Shown: positions 7,648-13,878 of the stretch, piece after piece
How the letters are laid out: the number at the start of each line of letters is the position of its first letter
Numbering within the stretch: position 1 is the first letter of the stretch
Assembly: GCA_934540955.1 (NCBI GenBank)
Contig: CAKTCY010000026.1
Location: 1 to 26,943, forward strand
Direction: 5' to 3'
DNA from: an uncultured Faecalibacterium sp.
GTDB taxonomy: Bacteria > Bacillota > Clostridia > Oscillospirales > Ruminococcaceae
Length of the DNA: 26,943 nucleotides
Translations under genes and position numbers: made by a program
Notes under the pieces: model-generated
What the model was told of the DNA's origin: nothing
What the model saw: only the letters and a program-made list of their open reading frames with translations
Databases searched by the model: none

Positions 7648-7689
7648 AAACACCCGACTGTGAGTTTGCTTTCACAGTCGGGTGTTTTT
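7648..7689. terminator. Bidirectional rho-independent terminator
   Basis: AACACCCGACTGTGA pairs with TCACAGTCGGGTGTT around a short loop, followed by a T run. It lies 11 bases after the membrane protein stop and can also act on leftward transcripts from the glycosyltransferase. Confidence 0.92.
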
Positions 7690-7723
7690 GGTATAAATAG
7701 AAATCGTTGTAAAGAGTAACGGG

Positions 7724-7917
7724 CTCGCCCTCTCAGTCAAAGCCTAGCAGCTTTGACAGCTCCCCCAAAGTGGGAGCCCTTGGCAGTCCACGCAAAGTTC
7801 ATCTCTTTGCCAAGGCCTCTCCCTTTGAGGAAAGACTCTCCCCGACCGGGGAGAGATGTCGCGTCAGCGACAGAGTGGGGAGTGTGGCACGGCGTAAGCC
7901 GTGACGGAGAGGGCGAG
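7724..7917. mobile_element. MITE-like 194-bp palindromic element
   Basis: The ends are inverted repeats: CTCGCCCTCTCAGTCA (7724-7739) and TGACGGAGAGGGCGAG (7902-7917), matching at 15 of 16. Inside are five further hairpins: GTCAAAGC/GCTTTGAC, a CTCCC/GGGAG pair, CCTTGGCA/TGCCAAGG spanning about 40 bases, CTCTCCCC/GGGGAGAG, and TGTCGC/GCGACA followed by CACGGC/GCCGTG. There is no convincing reading frame, so it is non-autonomous. I did not find a clear target duplication. I associate this compound sequence with repeats common in Faecalibacterium genomes, from memory. It occupies the gap 7690-7959 between two convergent genes. Confidence 0.75.
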
Positions 7918-7959
7918 GTTGCTGACCGCGTATGAGAAGGTGCTTTATAGTAGTTGGCG

Positions 7960-8961
7960 TTATTTCAGGTCAAACCGTACCACTACCAGCCGATACCACA
8001 GGTAGGGCACCATGTTCCAGATCATCCACAGCTCCATCAGGATGTAGTTGGGTAGATCCTTCAGGCGGAAGGGGCGCTTGCCCAGCTTGCCCGCTTTGAG
8101 CAGGGCAAAGGCCTCGTGCATTCCCTTGTCCCAGGCCTCACCAAAGCCCTGCTTGTGGAACTTGTAGCACTTGAGCAGATAGCCCAGCGCCAGCGGGATA
8201 AAGTTGAGCACCAGCATCAGCAGCGGCTCGTTTTTGAGCGGCAGCAGAATGCTGTTGCGGCCGCTCTGCTGGCTTTTAAAGGCGTTGTAGCGCACAGCGC
8301 CGGTGCTGGCACCGCAGATGTGGTAGCATTTGGCGGTGGGACAGAGCACGTTTTTGTAGCCGGCATTGTTGGCGCGCCAGCTCAGGTCTACGTCCTCAAA
8401 GTAGGCAAAAAAGTTTTCGTCAAAGCCGCCGATCTCGTCCAGAATGCTTTTGCGGTACAGCGCTGCGCCGCCGCAGGCCGAGAAGATGCGCTTTTGCTTG
8501 GTGTAGCGGCTGACGCGGCGGCCATCGCCGGTCTTGCAGGCAAAGCCCATCCATGTTACATAGTCCCCGGCATCGTCGGCCAGCTCTCGCTCAAAGTGCC
8601 GGATCATCAGGCTTTGCACCGCAAAGATCTTGGGGTCGGCATCAGCGGTGCGCAAAAGCTCGACCAGCCACTGCGGCTCAGCAAAGGCGTCGTTGTTGAA
8701 CAGCACCACATACTTGCTCTGCGCCCGGGCAATGCCCTGATTCACTGCGTAGGAAAAGCCGGTGTTGCGTCCGTTTTCGATCAGGGTAAAGTTGGGGCGG
8801 GTGCAGTAGCTGCGCGCCTGCGCAAGACTTTCGTCGGTGGAGCCGTTGTCCACCACGATCAGGTCAAAATCCTGCTCGGTCTGGGCGTAGATGGACTCGA
8901 TGGAGTCCTTCAGCCAGCCCTTGCCGTTGATATTGGGGATGACGATGGTTGCTTTGCTCAT
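7960..8961 (-). CDS. Family 2 glycosyltransferase, rhamnosyltransferase-like
   Basis: The 333-residue protein has a GT-A fold: TIVIPNINGKGWLKDSIESI, the nucleotide-binding VVDNGSTDES (residues 37-46), NTGFSYAVNQGI, and FNNDAF (88-93) at the DxD position. GGFDENFFAYFEDVDLSWRA, with the ED of the catalytic region, follows. The form with NND and 'FAYFEDVDL' is typical of WbbL-type rhamnosyltransferases. The C-terminal part is hydrophobic and aromatic (about 245-265 and 305-325), fitting membrane association. The start is ATG 8959-8961 after AGGAG. The sugar and acceptor are inferred only by family. It stands alone, apart from the glycosyltransferase cluster at 15689-20239. Confidence 0.9.
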   Translation of the reverse strand: MSKATIVIPNINGKGWLKDSIESIYAQTEQDFDLIVVDNGSTDESLAQARSYCTRPNFTLIENGRNTGFSYAVNQGIARAQSKYVVLFNNDAFAEPQWLVELLRTADADPKIFAVQSLMIRHFERELADDAGDYVTWMGFACKTGDGRRVSRYTKQKRIFSACGGAALYRKSILDEIGGFDENFFAYFEDVDLSWRANNAGYKNVLCPTAKCYHICGASTGAVRYNAFKSQQSGRNSILLPLKNEPLLMLVLNFIPLALGYLLKCYKFHKQGFGEAWDKGMHEAFALLKAGKLGKRPFRLKDLPNYILMELWMIWNMVPYLWYRLVVVRFDLK

Positions 8962-8996
8962 AGTTTTTCTCCTGCGGATGTACGAATCCAAGGGGT

Positions 8997-9005
8997 ATTA
9001 TAGCA
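8997..9005 (-). promoter_or_regulatory. Extended -10 promoter for the glycosyltransferase at 7960
   Basis: The minus strand reads TGC-TATAAT, a consensus extended -10, about 36 bases before the start codon. The -35 is weak. Confidence 0.65.
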
Positions 9006-9060
9006 TAACCCGCCGCAAAAAGAAACGGGCTGCTGCACCGTTTTTTGCGCAGCAAACGGG

Positions 9061-9165
9061 ACGATTATGAATGCCCTCCGCTTTGCTCTGGGCATTTTCA
9101 GCGGAAATCCTATTTATAATTTTGTGCAGACAGAGCGACCGCTCTGTCTGCACATTATATGATGA
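9061..9165 (-). repeat. Hairpin-plus-tail repeat, copy 4 (minus orientation)
   Basis: On the minus strand, a perfect 14-bp stem with a 4-nt loop (plus coordinates 9123-9136 and 9141-9154) is followed by an AT-rich linker and the conserved tail. The tail helices are ATGCCC/GGGCAT (9090-9095 with 9071-9076) and CCGCT/AGCGG (9100-9104 with 9078-9082). They are interleaved, so both together make a pseudoknot. The copy ends near the 7960 gene promoter. Confidence 0.75.
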
Positions 9166-9208
9166 AAAAGAAGCCGCTGCACGGTGCTTTGTGCGGCGGC
9201 TTCTTTCA
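9164..9208 (-). terminator. Terminator of the DUF4358-type lipoprotein gene
   Basis: GAAGCCGCCGCAC pairs with GTGCAGCGGCTTC on the minus strand (9170-9203), followed by TTTTTC, just after the lipoprotein stop. Confidence 0.88.
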
Positions 9209-9216
9209 AAAACATT

Positions 9217-9774
9217 TTATGCGGCCAGAGCCTTTTCGATGTTGGTCAGAATGGTATCGTGATCCTCGGCGCAGACCAGAACCACCTCACCGGTGGGGGC
9301 TACGGTGACGGTAGCGGCCTTAGCCACGAGGTACTGGTCCTCCAGATAGTGCTCCATGGACTGCTGCTCGCTGGCAACATAGGCCTCCAGTGCGGCCTTT
9401 ACCTCATCGGTCTTGCCCTCGGCAGGCTTCACGATGGCAACGGCATAGCTGCGCACCATCATGCCGGAAATGCTGGCGGCAAAGGCGGTATACTGGCCGT
9501 CCTCCAGGTTCAGCGGGGGCATCAGGATGTCCCGGATCTCCTCGTTCAGCTGGTCAGCCTCGTACTCGGCGCTGTAACCATCGATGGCGGTAAACTTGCC
9601 GTCCTCGCCCTTGGTAAAGATCATATCGTACTCGTTATCCTCGTCGCTGCGGGCGTCGTGGATGATCTGGGAGTAGTCCTTGGGGGTGGAGCTGTCGGCT
9701 TTGCTGCCGCCGGAGCAGCCCACCAAAGTAAACAGGGTCAGCCCTGCCAGCAGGGCGGCGATGAATTTTTTCAT
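9217..9774 (-). CDS. DUF4358-like lipoprotein
   Basis: The 185-residue protein begins with a lipoprotein signal: MKK, a hydrophobic stretch and the lipobox LVGC with the lipidated Cys at residue 20, then a Ser/Gly/Asp-rich linker. The mature part has MVRSYAVAIVKPAEGKTDEV followed by a long helix and EDQYLVAKAATVTVAPTGEVVLVCAEDHDTI. This order (a strand with 'VKP..GK..EVK', a helix, then a short beta end) matches my recollection of DUF4358, a Firmicutes surface family without assigned activity. The start is ATG 9772-9774, after AAAGGAAA on the minus strand. The upstream 157 bases to the Lrp gene hold no clear promoter. Confidence 0.82.
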   Translation of the reverse strand: MKKFIAALLAGLTLFTLVGCSGGSKADSSTPKDYSQIIHDARSDEDNEYDMIFTKGEDGKFTAIDGYSAEYEADQLNEEIRDILMPPLNLEDGQYTAFAASISGMMVRSYAVAIVKPAEGKTDEVKAALEAYVASEQQSMEHYLEDQYLVAKAATVTVAPTGEVVLVCAEDHDTILTNIEKALAA

Positions 9775-9931
9775 AGTATTGCATTTCCTTTCATAGTGCT
9801 GTGTGTGGAAGGTGCAGCCGGGCGCACACGTTACAGGTAGTGTGTGCCGGTTTTGGGCTGCTATTCTGGATACGAACCACCGCACCGCAAAATTGCAGGG
9901 AAAAAGTAACAGTTTTATGAACGGTGCCCGC

Positions 9932-10372
9932 TTACAGCATCAAGGCGTCCAGATCGCCGTGGTTCACCGGGGTGGACAGGATGATCTGGGTGCTGGTGGT
10001 GCCCAGCTTCTGGAACTGCAGGATCAGATGCTCCAGCTGTGCCATGCTGCCGCAGCTGACCTTGACCAGAAAGGTGTACGCACCGGTAACGTGGTAGCAC
10101 TGCAGCACCTCGCGGCTGTTCTGCAGCAGCTCCAGAAAGGCATCCTGCTTGGAGGGCGCCACCGAAAGGCTGATGAGCGCATCCACATACATCCGGTCTG
10201 CCGGACGATTCAGCGTGACGGTATAGCCGCTGATGATGCCGTCCGTCTCCAGCTTATGGATACGGCTGGAGACCGCCGGGCTGGTAAGGGATACCTGCTC
10301 CGCAATTTCTTTGACGGGCATCCGTGCATTTTTGGCCAGAAGGGTGAGGATTTTGCGGTCAAGATCGTCCAT
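9932..10372 (-). CDS. Lrp/AsnC-family transcriptional regulator
   Basis: The 146-residue protein has the full Lrp layout. The N-terminal helix-turn-helix is MDDLDRKILTLLAKNARMPV, then EIAEQVSLTSPAVSSRIHKL and DGIISGYTV (to about residue 56). The C-terminal RAM/AsnC ligand domain runs from about 63 to 146, with VTGAYTFLVKVSC and a closing TPVNHGDLDA. Such proteins bind DNA as octamers and respond to amino acids or related ligands. The target here is unknown. The start is ATG 10370-10372 behind AAGGAGG. Two TTTCAGAAA boxes lie upstream on the minus strand and could be self-regulatory sites. Confidence 0.93.
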   Translation of the reverse strand: MDDLDRKILTLLAKNARMPVKEIAEQVSLTSPAVSSRIHKLETDGIISGYTVTLNRPADRMYVDALISLSVAPSKQDAFLELLQNSREVLQCYHVTGAYTFLVKVSCGSMAQLEHLILQFQKLGTTSTQIILSTPVNHGDLDALML

Positions 10373-10413
10373 AAGAGGAGCCTCCTTCAAAAATATGTTG
10401 GATTGTATAAAAT

Positions 10414-10479
10414 TTTCTGAAAGTAAAGTTTTTATGTTGTGCAAACCCACGGAAATGGAATAAAATTTCGTTTCTGAAA
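10414..10479. promoter_or_regulatory. Paired TTTCTGAAA boxes upstream of the Lrp gene
   Basis: TTTCTGAAA occurs at 10414-10422 and again at 10471-10479, in an AT-rich stretch 42-107 bases before the Lrp start. The nearby word AAGTAAAGT is also repeated (about 10421 and 10512). Lrp proteins often repress their own gene through AT-rich partly palindromic sites, so these are candidate operators. Confidence 0.35.
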
Positions 10480-10551
10480 TTCTATGTTAATTATATAAAG
10501 TTTTTGCAAAAAAGTAAAGTATTATTTTAAAGCAAAATCCGAAAATCCTGT

Positions 10552-10579
10552 TTGACAAGAAAAGAAAAACGGGTATAAT
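10552..10579 (+). promoter_or_regulatory. Strong consensus sigma-A promoter without a gene after it
   Basis: TTGACA (10552-10557), a 16-bp spacer and TATAAT (10574-10579): both hexamers match consensus exactly. It is read away from the Lrp gene and leads into the candidate small RNA. Confidence 0.88.
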
Positions 10580-10585
10580 ACATCA

Positions 10586-10703
10586 TGCAAGGCAGCGCAA
10601 CGCACAAAAGCCTGCCAATGATATTGAGATTCACCACTTTATATACTTTCCCACCCCTCTATACACAAAAACCCGCTGCCAGGCGGGTTTTTGTGTTTGT
10701 TGG
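10586..10703 (+). ncRNA. Candidate small RNA of about 115 nt
   Basis: The interval starts just after a perfect promoter and ends with a rho-independent terminator: ACACAAAAACCCGC (10663-10676) pairs with GCGGGTTTTTGTGT (10683-10696). A first small hairpin can form from GGCAG (10591-10595) and CTGCC (10612-10616). Between them is an unpaired C-rich stretch, TTTCCCACCCCTC (about 10647-10659). That type of CCC-rich loop is used by Gram-positive sRNAs to pair with ribosome binding sites. No frame has a ribosome site. The sequence resembles no SRP, 6S, tmRNA or RNase P RNA that I know. Confidence 0.55.
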
Positions 10704-10873
10704 GGCTTTTTTCTTTTTGTAAAAAGCAGTGGTAGACAACGTACTTGCCCAGTGAAACTGCTATTTCCGGTCACGACCCCACCCGTGAAAACGCAAAGGG
10801 GCTGTTTGGTTTGTGCAGAGATACAATTATAAACCCTATACTTTGTAGGACTTTCCGAAAATACGGCGGTGCA

Positions 10874-10903
10874 TTGACAAAAGACTTTTGAAAAGAGTAA
10901 AAT
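10874..10903 (+). promoter_or_regulatory. Promoter for the lipoprotein gene at 10969
   Basis: TTGACA (10874-10879), an 18-bp spacer and TAAAAT (10898-10903). The leader would be about 60 bases. The rest of the gap (10704-10873) shows only a T-rich tail after the sRNA terminator and no other feature I can support. Confidence 0.78.
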
Positions 10904-10968
10904 TGTTGTGAGATCCTGTAGAAAAGATGCAGGAACGTTGCGCTCGACTTCAAAAGGAGGAATCACAA

Positions 10969-11526
10969 ATGAAAGTATCAAAGCGAATCCTGGCTGTTCT
11001 TCTCGCTGGTACGATGGCACTTGCGCTTCTGGCAGGCTGCGGCAGCAGTGTCGGCTCAAAGGATGTAGATGTGATCAATGTCATGCTGCAGCTGAACGGC
11101 AGTGATGTCAAGGTGACGGAGGATGCTTCCCTGAAAGCAGATGCTGACCGTTTTGTCTCCCTGCTGCAGAAACTGGTTCCGTTTGAAGCTGGCCCGGACG
11201 AGGAAAGCACTGTGCGGGAAGAGAACTATAAGGTGACTGACCAGCAGGATGAGGACTTCCCCTGGAGCAATAAGCTGAACAGCACCCTTGTGGCTGGCAA
11301 GTCGAAGCGTCTTGTGCTTGTTTCGGACGACCCGCAGGCAAATAATGATGCAAGACGGGCAAACGAAATCGCATGGCGTATTAAAGAACTGAACGATCAG
11401 GGTCTGAAGGTAAAGGGCATTGCAGTGGTCAAAACGGACGATGGCCGCCGCACAAAATGGGAGTCTGGTGAACTGGTAAAGGTTGAAAAGACATCGGTAT
11501 GGGTCGCTGTTGTGACCTACGAATAA
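10969..11526 (+). CDS. Lipoprotein of unknown function
   Basis: The 185-residue protein opens with a signal peptide (MKVSKR and a hydrophobic core) ending in LLAGC, with the lipidated Cys at residue 24 and a short Gly/Ser linker. The mature part has alternating helix and strand. Features include a long Glu/Asp-rich middle (PDEESTVREENYKVTDQQDE), SKRLVLVSDDPQANNDARRA and the end SGELVKVEKTSVWVAVVTYE. I recognise no family. The start is ATG 10969 after AAAGGAGG. It has its own promoter, is preceded by the sRNA candidate, and is convergent with hflX. Base composition is less GC-rich than the flanking operons. Confidence 0.78.
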   Translation: MKVSKRILAVLLAGTMALALLAGCGSSVGSKDVDVINVMLQLNGSDVKVTEDASLKADADRFVSLLQKLVPFEAGPDEESTVREENYKVTDQQDEDFPWSNKLNSTLVAGKSKRLVLVSDDPQANNDARRANEIAWRIKELNDQGLKVKGIAVVKTDDGRRTKWESGELVKVEKTSVWVAVVTYE

Positions 11527-11563
11527 ACGGTATAAAAACCGAATAGCCGAACAATGAGAAAGG

Positions 11564-11606
11564 GGCTGTTGCACATCGTTTTAGCCGAAAGTGCAGCAGC
11601 CATTTT
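11564..11606. terminator. Terminator after the 10969 lipoprotein
   Basis: GGCTGTTGCAC (11564-11574) pairs with GTGCAGCAGCC (11591-11601) with one G-U pair, followed by ATTTTC. It begins 38 bases after the lipoprotein stop. Confidence 0.7.
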
Positions 11607-11636
11607 CAAAATCAAACGTATAATCAAGCAATTCAA

Positions 11637-11704
11637 AAAAGCATGTGCATCACAAATCCATCGAAAACTTCTGATTTTCAGGAAAATTTGTTGCACATGC
11701 TTTT
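11637..11704. terminator. Long bidirectional hairpin, terminator-like
   Basis: AAAAGCATGTGCA...ACAAAT on the left pairs with ATTTGT-TGCACATGCTTTT on the right, with one 2-nt bulge and a 28-nt loop. A run on the left and T run on the right let it act in either direction between the convergent lipoprotein and hflX genes. Confidence 0.6.
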
Positions 11705-11741
11705 GTTTTGGGGATTGATACCGTTTGATTCTTACGCCTAT

Positions 11742-11847
11742 TCGTACAAAAATAGAGGCTGTCGCTTGTGCAACAGCCTCTTTGCCTTATATAAAAATAT
11801 TATTCCGCTGATTATAGCCAGAGCGCAGCGGAGGCTATTTAAATCGT
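11742..11847 (+). repeat. Hairpin-plus-tail repeat, copy 5
   Basis: The tag CGTACAAAAAT leads to a 9-bp stem AGAGGCTGT/ACAGCCTCT (11754-11762 with 11773-11781), then AAAAATAT and TTCCGCTG. The tail stem is ATAGCC/GGCTAT (11814-11819 with 11833-11838) where other copies have ATGCCC/GGGCAT, a compensatory change. CCGCT (11805-11809) pairs with AGCGG (11827-11831), interleaved with the first helix. It ends AAATCGT at 11841-11847, 9 bases past the hflX stop. Confidence 0.75.
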
Positions 11848-11856
11848 ATGCGCCGA

Positions 11857-13122
11857 TCAGACCAGATAGCCATCAAAGCAGTGCAGGTCCTCGGTCTTGA
11901 CGATGCCCTCCAGATACAACCCGTCCTCCCGGTATTCCTCCAGCTGTACGCTGCCGCGCTCCCGCATGGGGGCGGCAAGCCCCAGCTTGTCGTAGGGCAG
12001 CAGCACCCGGATGGTGTGCACCCGGTCGCTGAGCACCTCGTCCAGCTTTTGCAGCAGCTTGTCCAGCCCGTAGCCGGTCTTGGCGCTGGTCAGCAGAATG
12101 TCGGGGTCAAAGCTCAGGGTGTTGGGCTTGTCGCACTTGTTGTACACGGTCAGGCGGGGGATGTCGGCACAGTCCAGCCCGTCCAGCACCTCGTCGGTGA
12201 CGGCAAGCTGCTCCTCGCGCTGCTCGTCCCCGGCGTCTGCCACCCGGACGATCACATCCGACCATGCGGCCTCCTCCAGCGTAGACTTGAACGCCTCCAC
12301 CAGATTGTGGGGCAGGCGGGACACAAAGCCTACCGTATCCACCAGCAGCACCGCCATGCCGCTGGGCAGCACCAGCTTGCGGCTGGTGGGGTCCAGTGTG
12401 GCAAACAGCATATCGGCCTCGGCCACGCTGGGACCACACAGGGCGTTCATCAGGCTGGATTTTCCCACGTTGGTGTAGCCCACAAGGCTTACCACCGGCA
12501 TTCCGGTCTTGGCGCGGGCCTTGCGGCTCTCGCCCCGGCGCTTTTCCATCTCGGCCAGCTTTTCGGCCAGCGCATCAATGCGGGCGTGCACATGGCGGCG
12601 GTCCAGCTCCAGCTTGGTCTCACCGGCACCGCGGCGGGCACCGCCACCGCCGCCACCGCCGCCGCCCTGACGGCTCAGCGCCTCGCCCATGCCCTGCAGG
12701 CGGGGCAGACGGTAGCGCAGCAGCGCCAGCTCGGTCTGCAGCTTGCCCTCGTTGGTCACGGCGCGGCTGCGGAAGATCTCCAAAATCAGCATGGTACGGT
12801 CGATGACCTCCAGCCCGCCCAGCGCATTGGAGATGTTGCGGATCTGGCTGCCGGTCAGCTCACCGTCAAACACAGCGCATTCCGCACCCAGCGTCTGGGC
12901 GGCAAGGGAGGCCTCCTCCAGCTTGCCGCTGCCCAGCACGATGCCGGTCTCCGGGGTCTGGCGCTTCTGGGTGATCTGCGCCACGGCCTCCATGTGGTTG
13001 GCCTCGCACAGGGCAGAAAGCTCTGCCAGACTGCGCTCGCAGTCCCAAAGCCCCTGATCCAGTGCCAGCAGCACCACCTTTGTGGGAGGGGTCTCGGTCA
13101 GAATATCATAAAGCTCGCTCAA
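11857..13122 (-). CDS. hflX: GTPase HflX
   Basis: HflX is a translational GTPase-like factor that binds the 50S subunit and helps recycle stalled ribosomes. The 421 residues show the HflX N-terminal domain (GIVLGSGKLEEA, VFDGELTGSQIRNIS, DRTMLILEIFRSRA), a helical linker, then the G domain. Its motifs are G1 GYTNVGKSS (215-223), G3 DTVGF (262-266), G4 NKCD (328-331) and G5 TSAK (345-348). The linker carries nine consecutive glycines (153-161), longer than the usual short Gly-rich loop. The start is TTG at 13120-13122 with AAAGGA upstream. It overlaps the TGA of the GNAT gene (TTGA), indicating coupled translation. Confidence 0.96.
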   Translation of the reverse strand: MSELYDILTETPPTKVVLLALDQGLWDCERSLAELSALCEANHMEAVAQITQKRQTPETGIVLGSGKLEEASLAAQTLGAECAVFDGELTGSQIRNISNALGGLEVIDRTMLILEIFRSRAVTNEGKLQTELALLRYRLPRLQGMGEALSRQGGGGGGGGGARRGAGETKLELDRRHVHARIDALAEKLAEMEKRRGESRKARAKTGMPVVSLVGYTNVGKSSLMNALCGPSVAEADMLFATLDPTSRKLVLPSGMAVLLVDTVGFVSRLPHNLVEAFKSTLEEAAWSDVIVRVADAGDEQREEQLAVTDEVLDGLDCADIPRLTVYNKCDKPNTLSFDPDILLTSAKTGYGLDKLLQKLDEVLSDRVHTIRVLLPYDKLGLAAPMRERGSVQLEEYREDGLYLEGIVKTEDLHCFDGYLV

Positions 13123-13727
13123 AGTAAGTCCTTTCTGTTATCATAGTGTTCTTTTGTCAGCAGATAGCACCGGCATTCCACCGGCGTTCCGTCAAATTTG
13201 TGGTAAACATCGTTGTGGTGGTACACAAAGCCGGCCTTTTCCATCACCCGGCCGCTGGCGGGGTTCTGCACCGCATGGCAGCAGGTGAGGAAGGCACCGT
13301 CCACCCGATGGAACCAGAAATCCACCACGGCTTGCAGTGCTTCGGTGGTAAGGCCCTTGCCCCACCACTTCTGCCCGATGCAGTAGCCCGGCTCCCAGAT
13401 GCCGCCGGAAAGCTCCAGCTCCGGCCACCTGGTCTTTTGCTGCGGCTCACCCAGCAGGGCGTTGTATACGGAGATAGAGCCGAACACCTGTCCGGTGGTC
13501 TTTTCCACCATGGCCCACTGGTAATAATCCGGGTTCGGATACAGCTCTGCCCACGCCGAAAGCAGTTCCCGGGTCTCGGCAGGGCTTTTGTGTGGCTCCC
13601 AGCGCAAAAACCGGGTCACAGCCGGGTCGTTTGCCCAGTTTGCGTACATCTGCGGGGCATCCTGCGGCAGCAGGCGGCGCAGCAGCAGACGGTCGGTCTC
13701 CAGTTCTGGTGTGCCGGTGTGGCGCAT
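13119..13727 (-). CDS. GNAT-family N-acetyltransferase, RimJ/RimL type
   Basis: The 202-residue protein begins ETDRLLLRRLLPQDAPQMYANW, the RimL-type N-terminus. It continues through WAMVEKTTGQVFGSISVYNA, the acetyl-CoA-binding segment YCIGQKWWGKGLTTEALQAV (Q/R-x-x-G-x-G/A type) and NPASGRVMEKAGFVYHH. RimJ/RimL relatives acetylate N-terminal amino groups of proteins or small amines; the substrate here is unknown. The start is ATG 13725-13727 after GGGAGAGGA. A TTG eight codons upstream is possible but has no better ribosome site. It is the first gene of a two-gene unit with hflX. Confidence 0.9.
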   Translation of the reverse strand: MRHTGTPELETDRLLLRRLLPQDAPQMYANWANDPAVTRFLRWEPHKSPAETRELLSAWAELYPNPDYYQWAMVEKTTGQVFGSISVYNALLGEPQQKTRWPELELSGGIWEPGYCIGQKWWGKGLTTEALQAVVDFWFHRVDGAFLTCCHAVQNPASGRVMEKAGFVYHHNDVYHKFDGTPVECRCYLLTKEHYDNRKDLL

Positions 13728-13762
13728 GATCCATCCTCTCCCTTTTCTCAAAAGATATTCCT

Positions 13763-13771
13763 AAGATAGCA
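13763..13771 (-). promoter_or_regulatory. Probable extended -10 promoter for GNAT-hflX
   Basis: The minus strand reads TGC-TATCTT, 36 bases before the GNAT start, in the context TTTTTGTGC that resembles the polA promoter. Confidence 0.45.
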
Positions 13772-13810
13772 CAAAAATAGCCGCGCCGCAAGCGAAATGA
13801 AGAAAAGCGC

Positions 13811-13839
13811 TTGACCGGATGGGTGAACTACGATAAACT
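13811..13839 (+). promoter_or_regulatory. Promoter for the methyltransferase-glycosyltransferase operon
   Basis: TTGACC (13811-13816), a 17-bp spacer and TAAACT (13834-13839), about 40 bases before the ATG at 13879. No riboswitch-like leader (for example SAM or T-box) fits in this short space. Confidence 0.75.
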
Positions 13840-13878
13840 GAAAGATGAAATCCTTTATAGGGAGAGGGAAAAGTATCT

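Larger units (their letters stand above)
11559..11783. repeat. 225-bp segment bounded by 17-bp inverted repeats
   Basis: AAAGGGGCTGTTGCACA (11559-11575) and TGTGCAACAGCCTCTTT (11767-11783) are inverted copies matching at 16 of 17. A third related word, TGTTGCACAT, lies inside at 11689-11698. There is no transposase frame. It may be a deleted insertion sequence or MITE. Alternatively, the words belong to terminator stems that share a GGCTGTTGCAC core. Confidence 0.45.

Noticed and set aside
7700..7959. Target-site duplication around the MITE-like element
   Set aside because: The flanks (about 7715-7723 and 7918-7926) show no convincing direct repeat, so none is claimed.
10585..10727. A small frame starting at the ATG inside the sRNA candidate
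   Set aside because: It has no ribosome site, sits too near the transcription start, and reads through the terminator.
10631..11059. A minus-strand frame across the sRNA terminator and lipoprotein start
   Set aside because: It crosses a promoter, a terminator and a ribosome site on the other strand and has no ribosome site of its own.
13840..13878. SAM riboswitch or T-box before the methyltransferase fusion
   Set aside because: Only about 40 bases separate the -10 element and the start codon, too short for these leaders.
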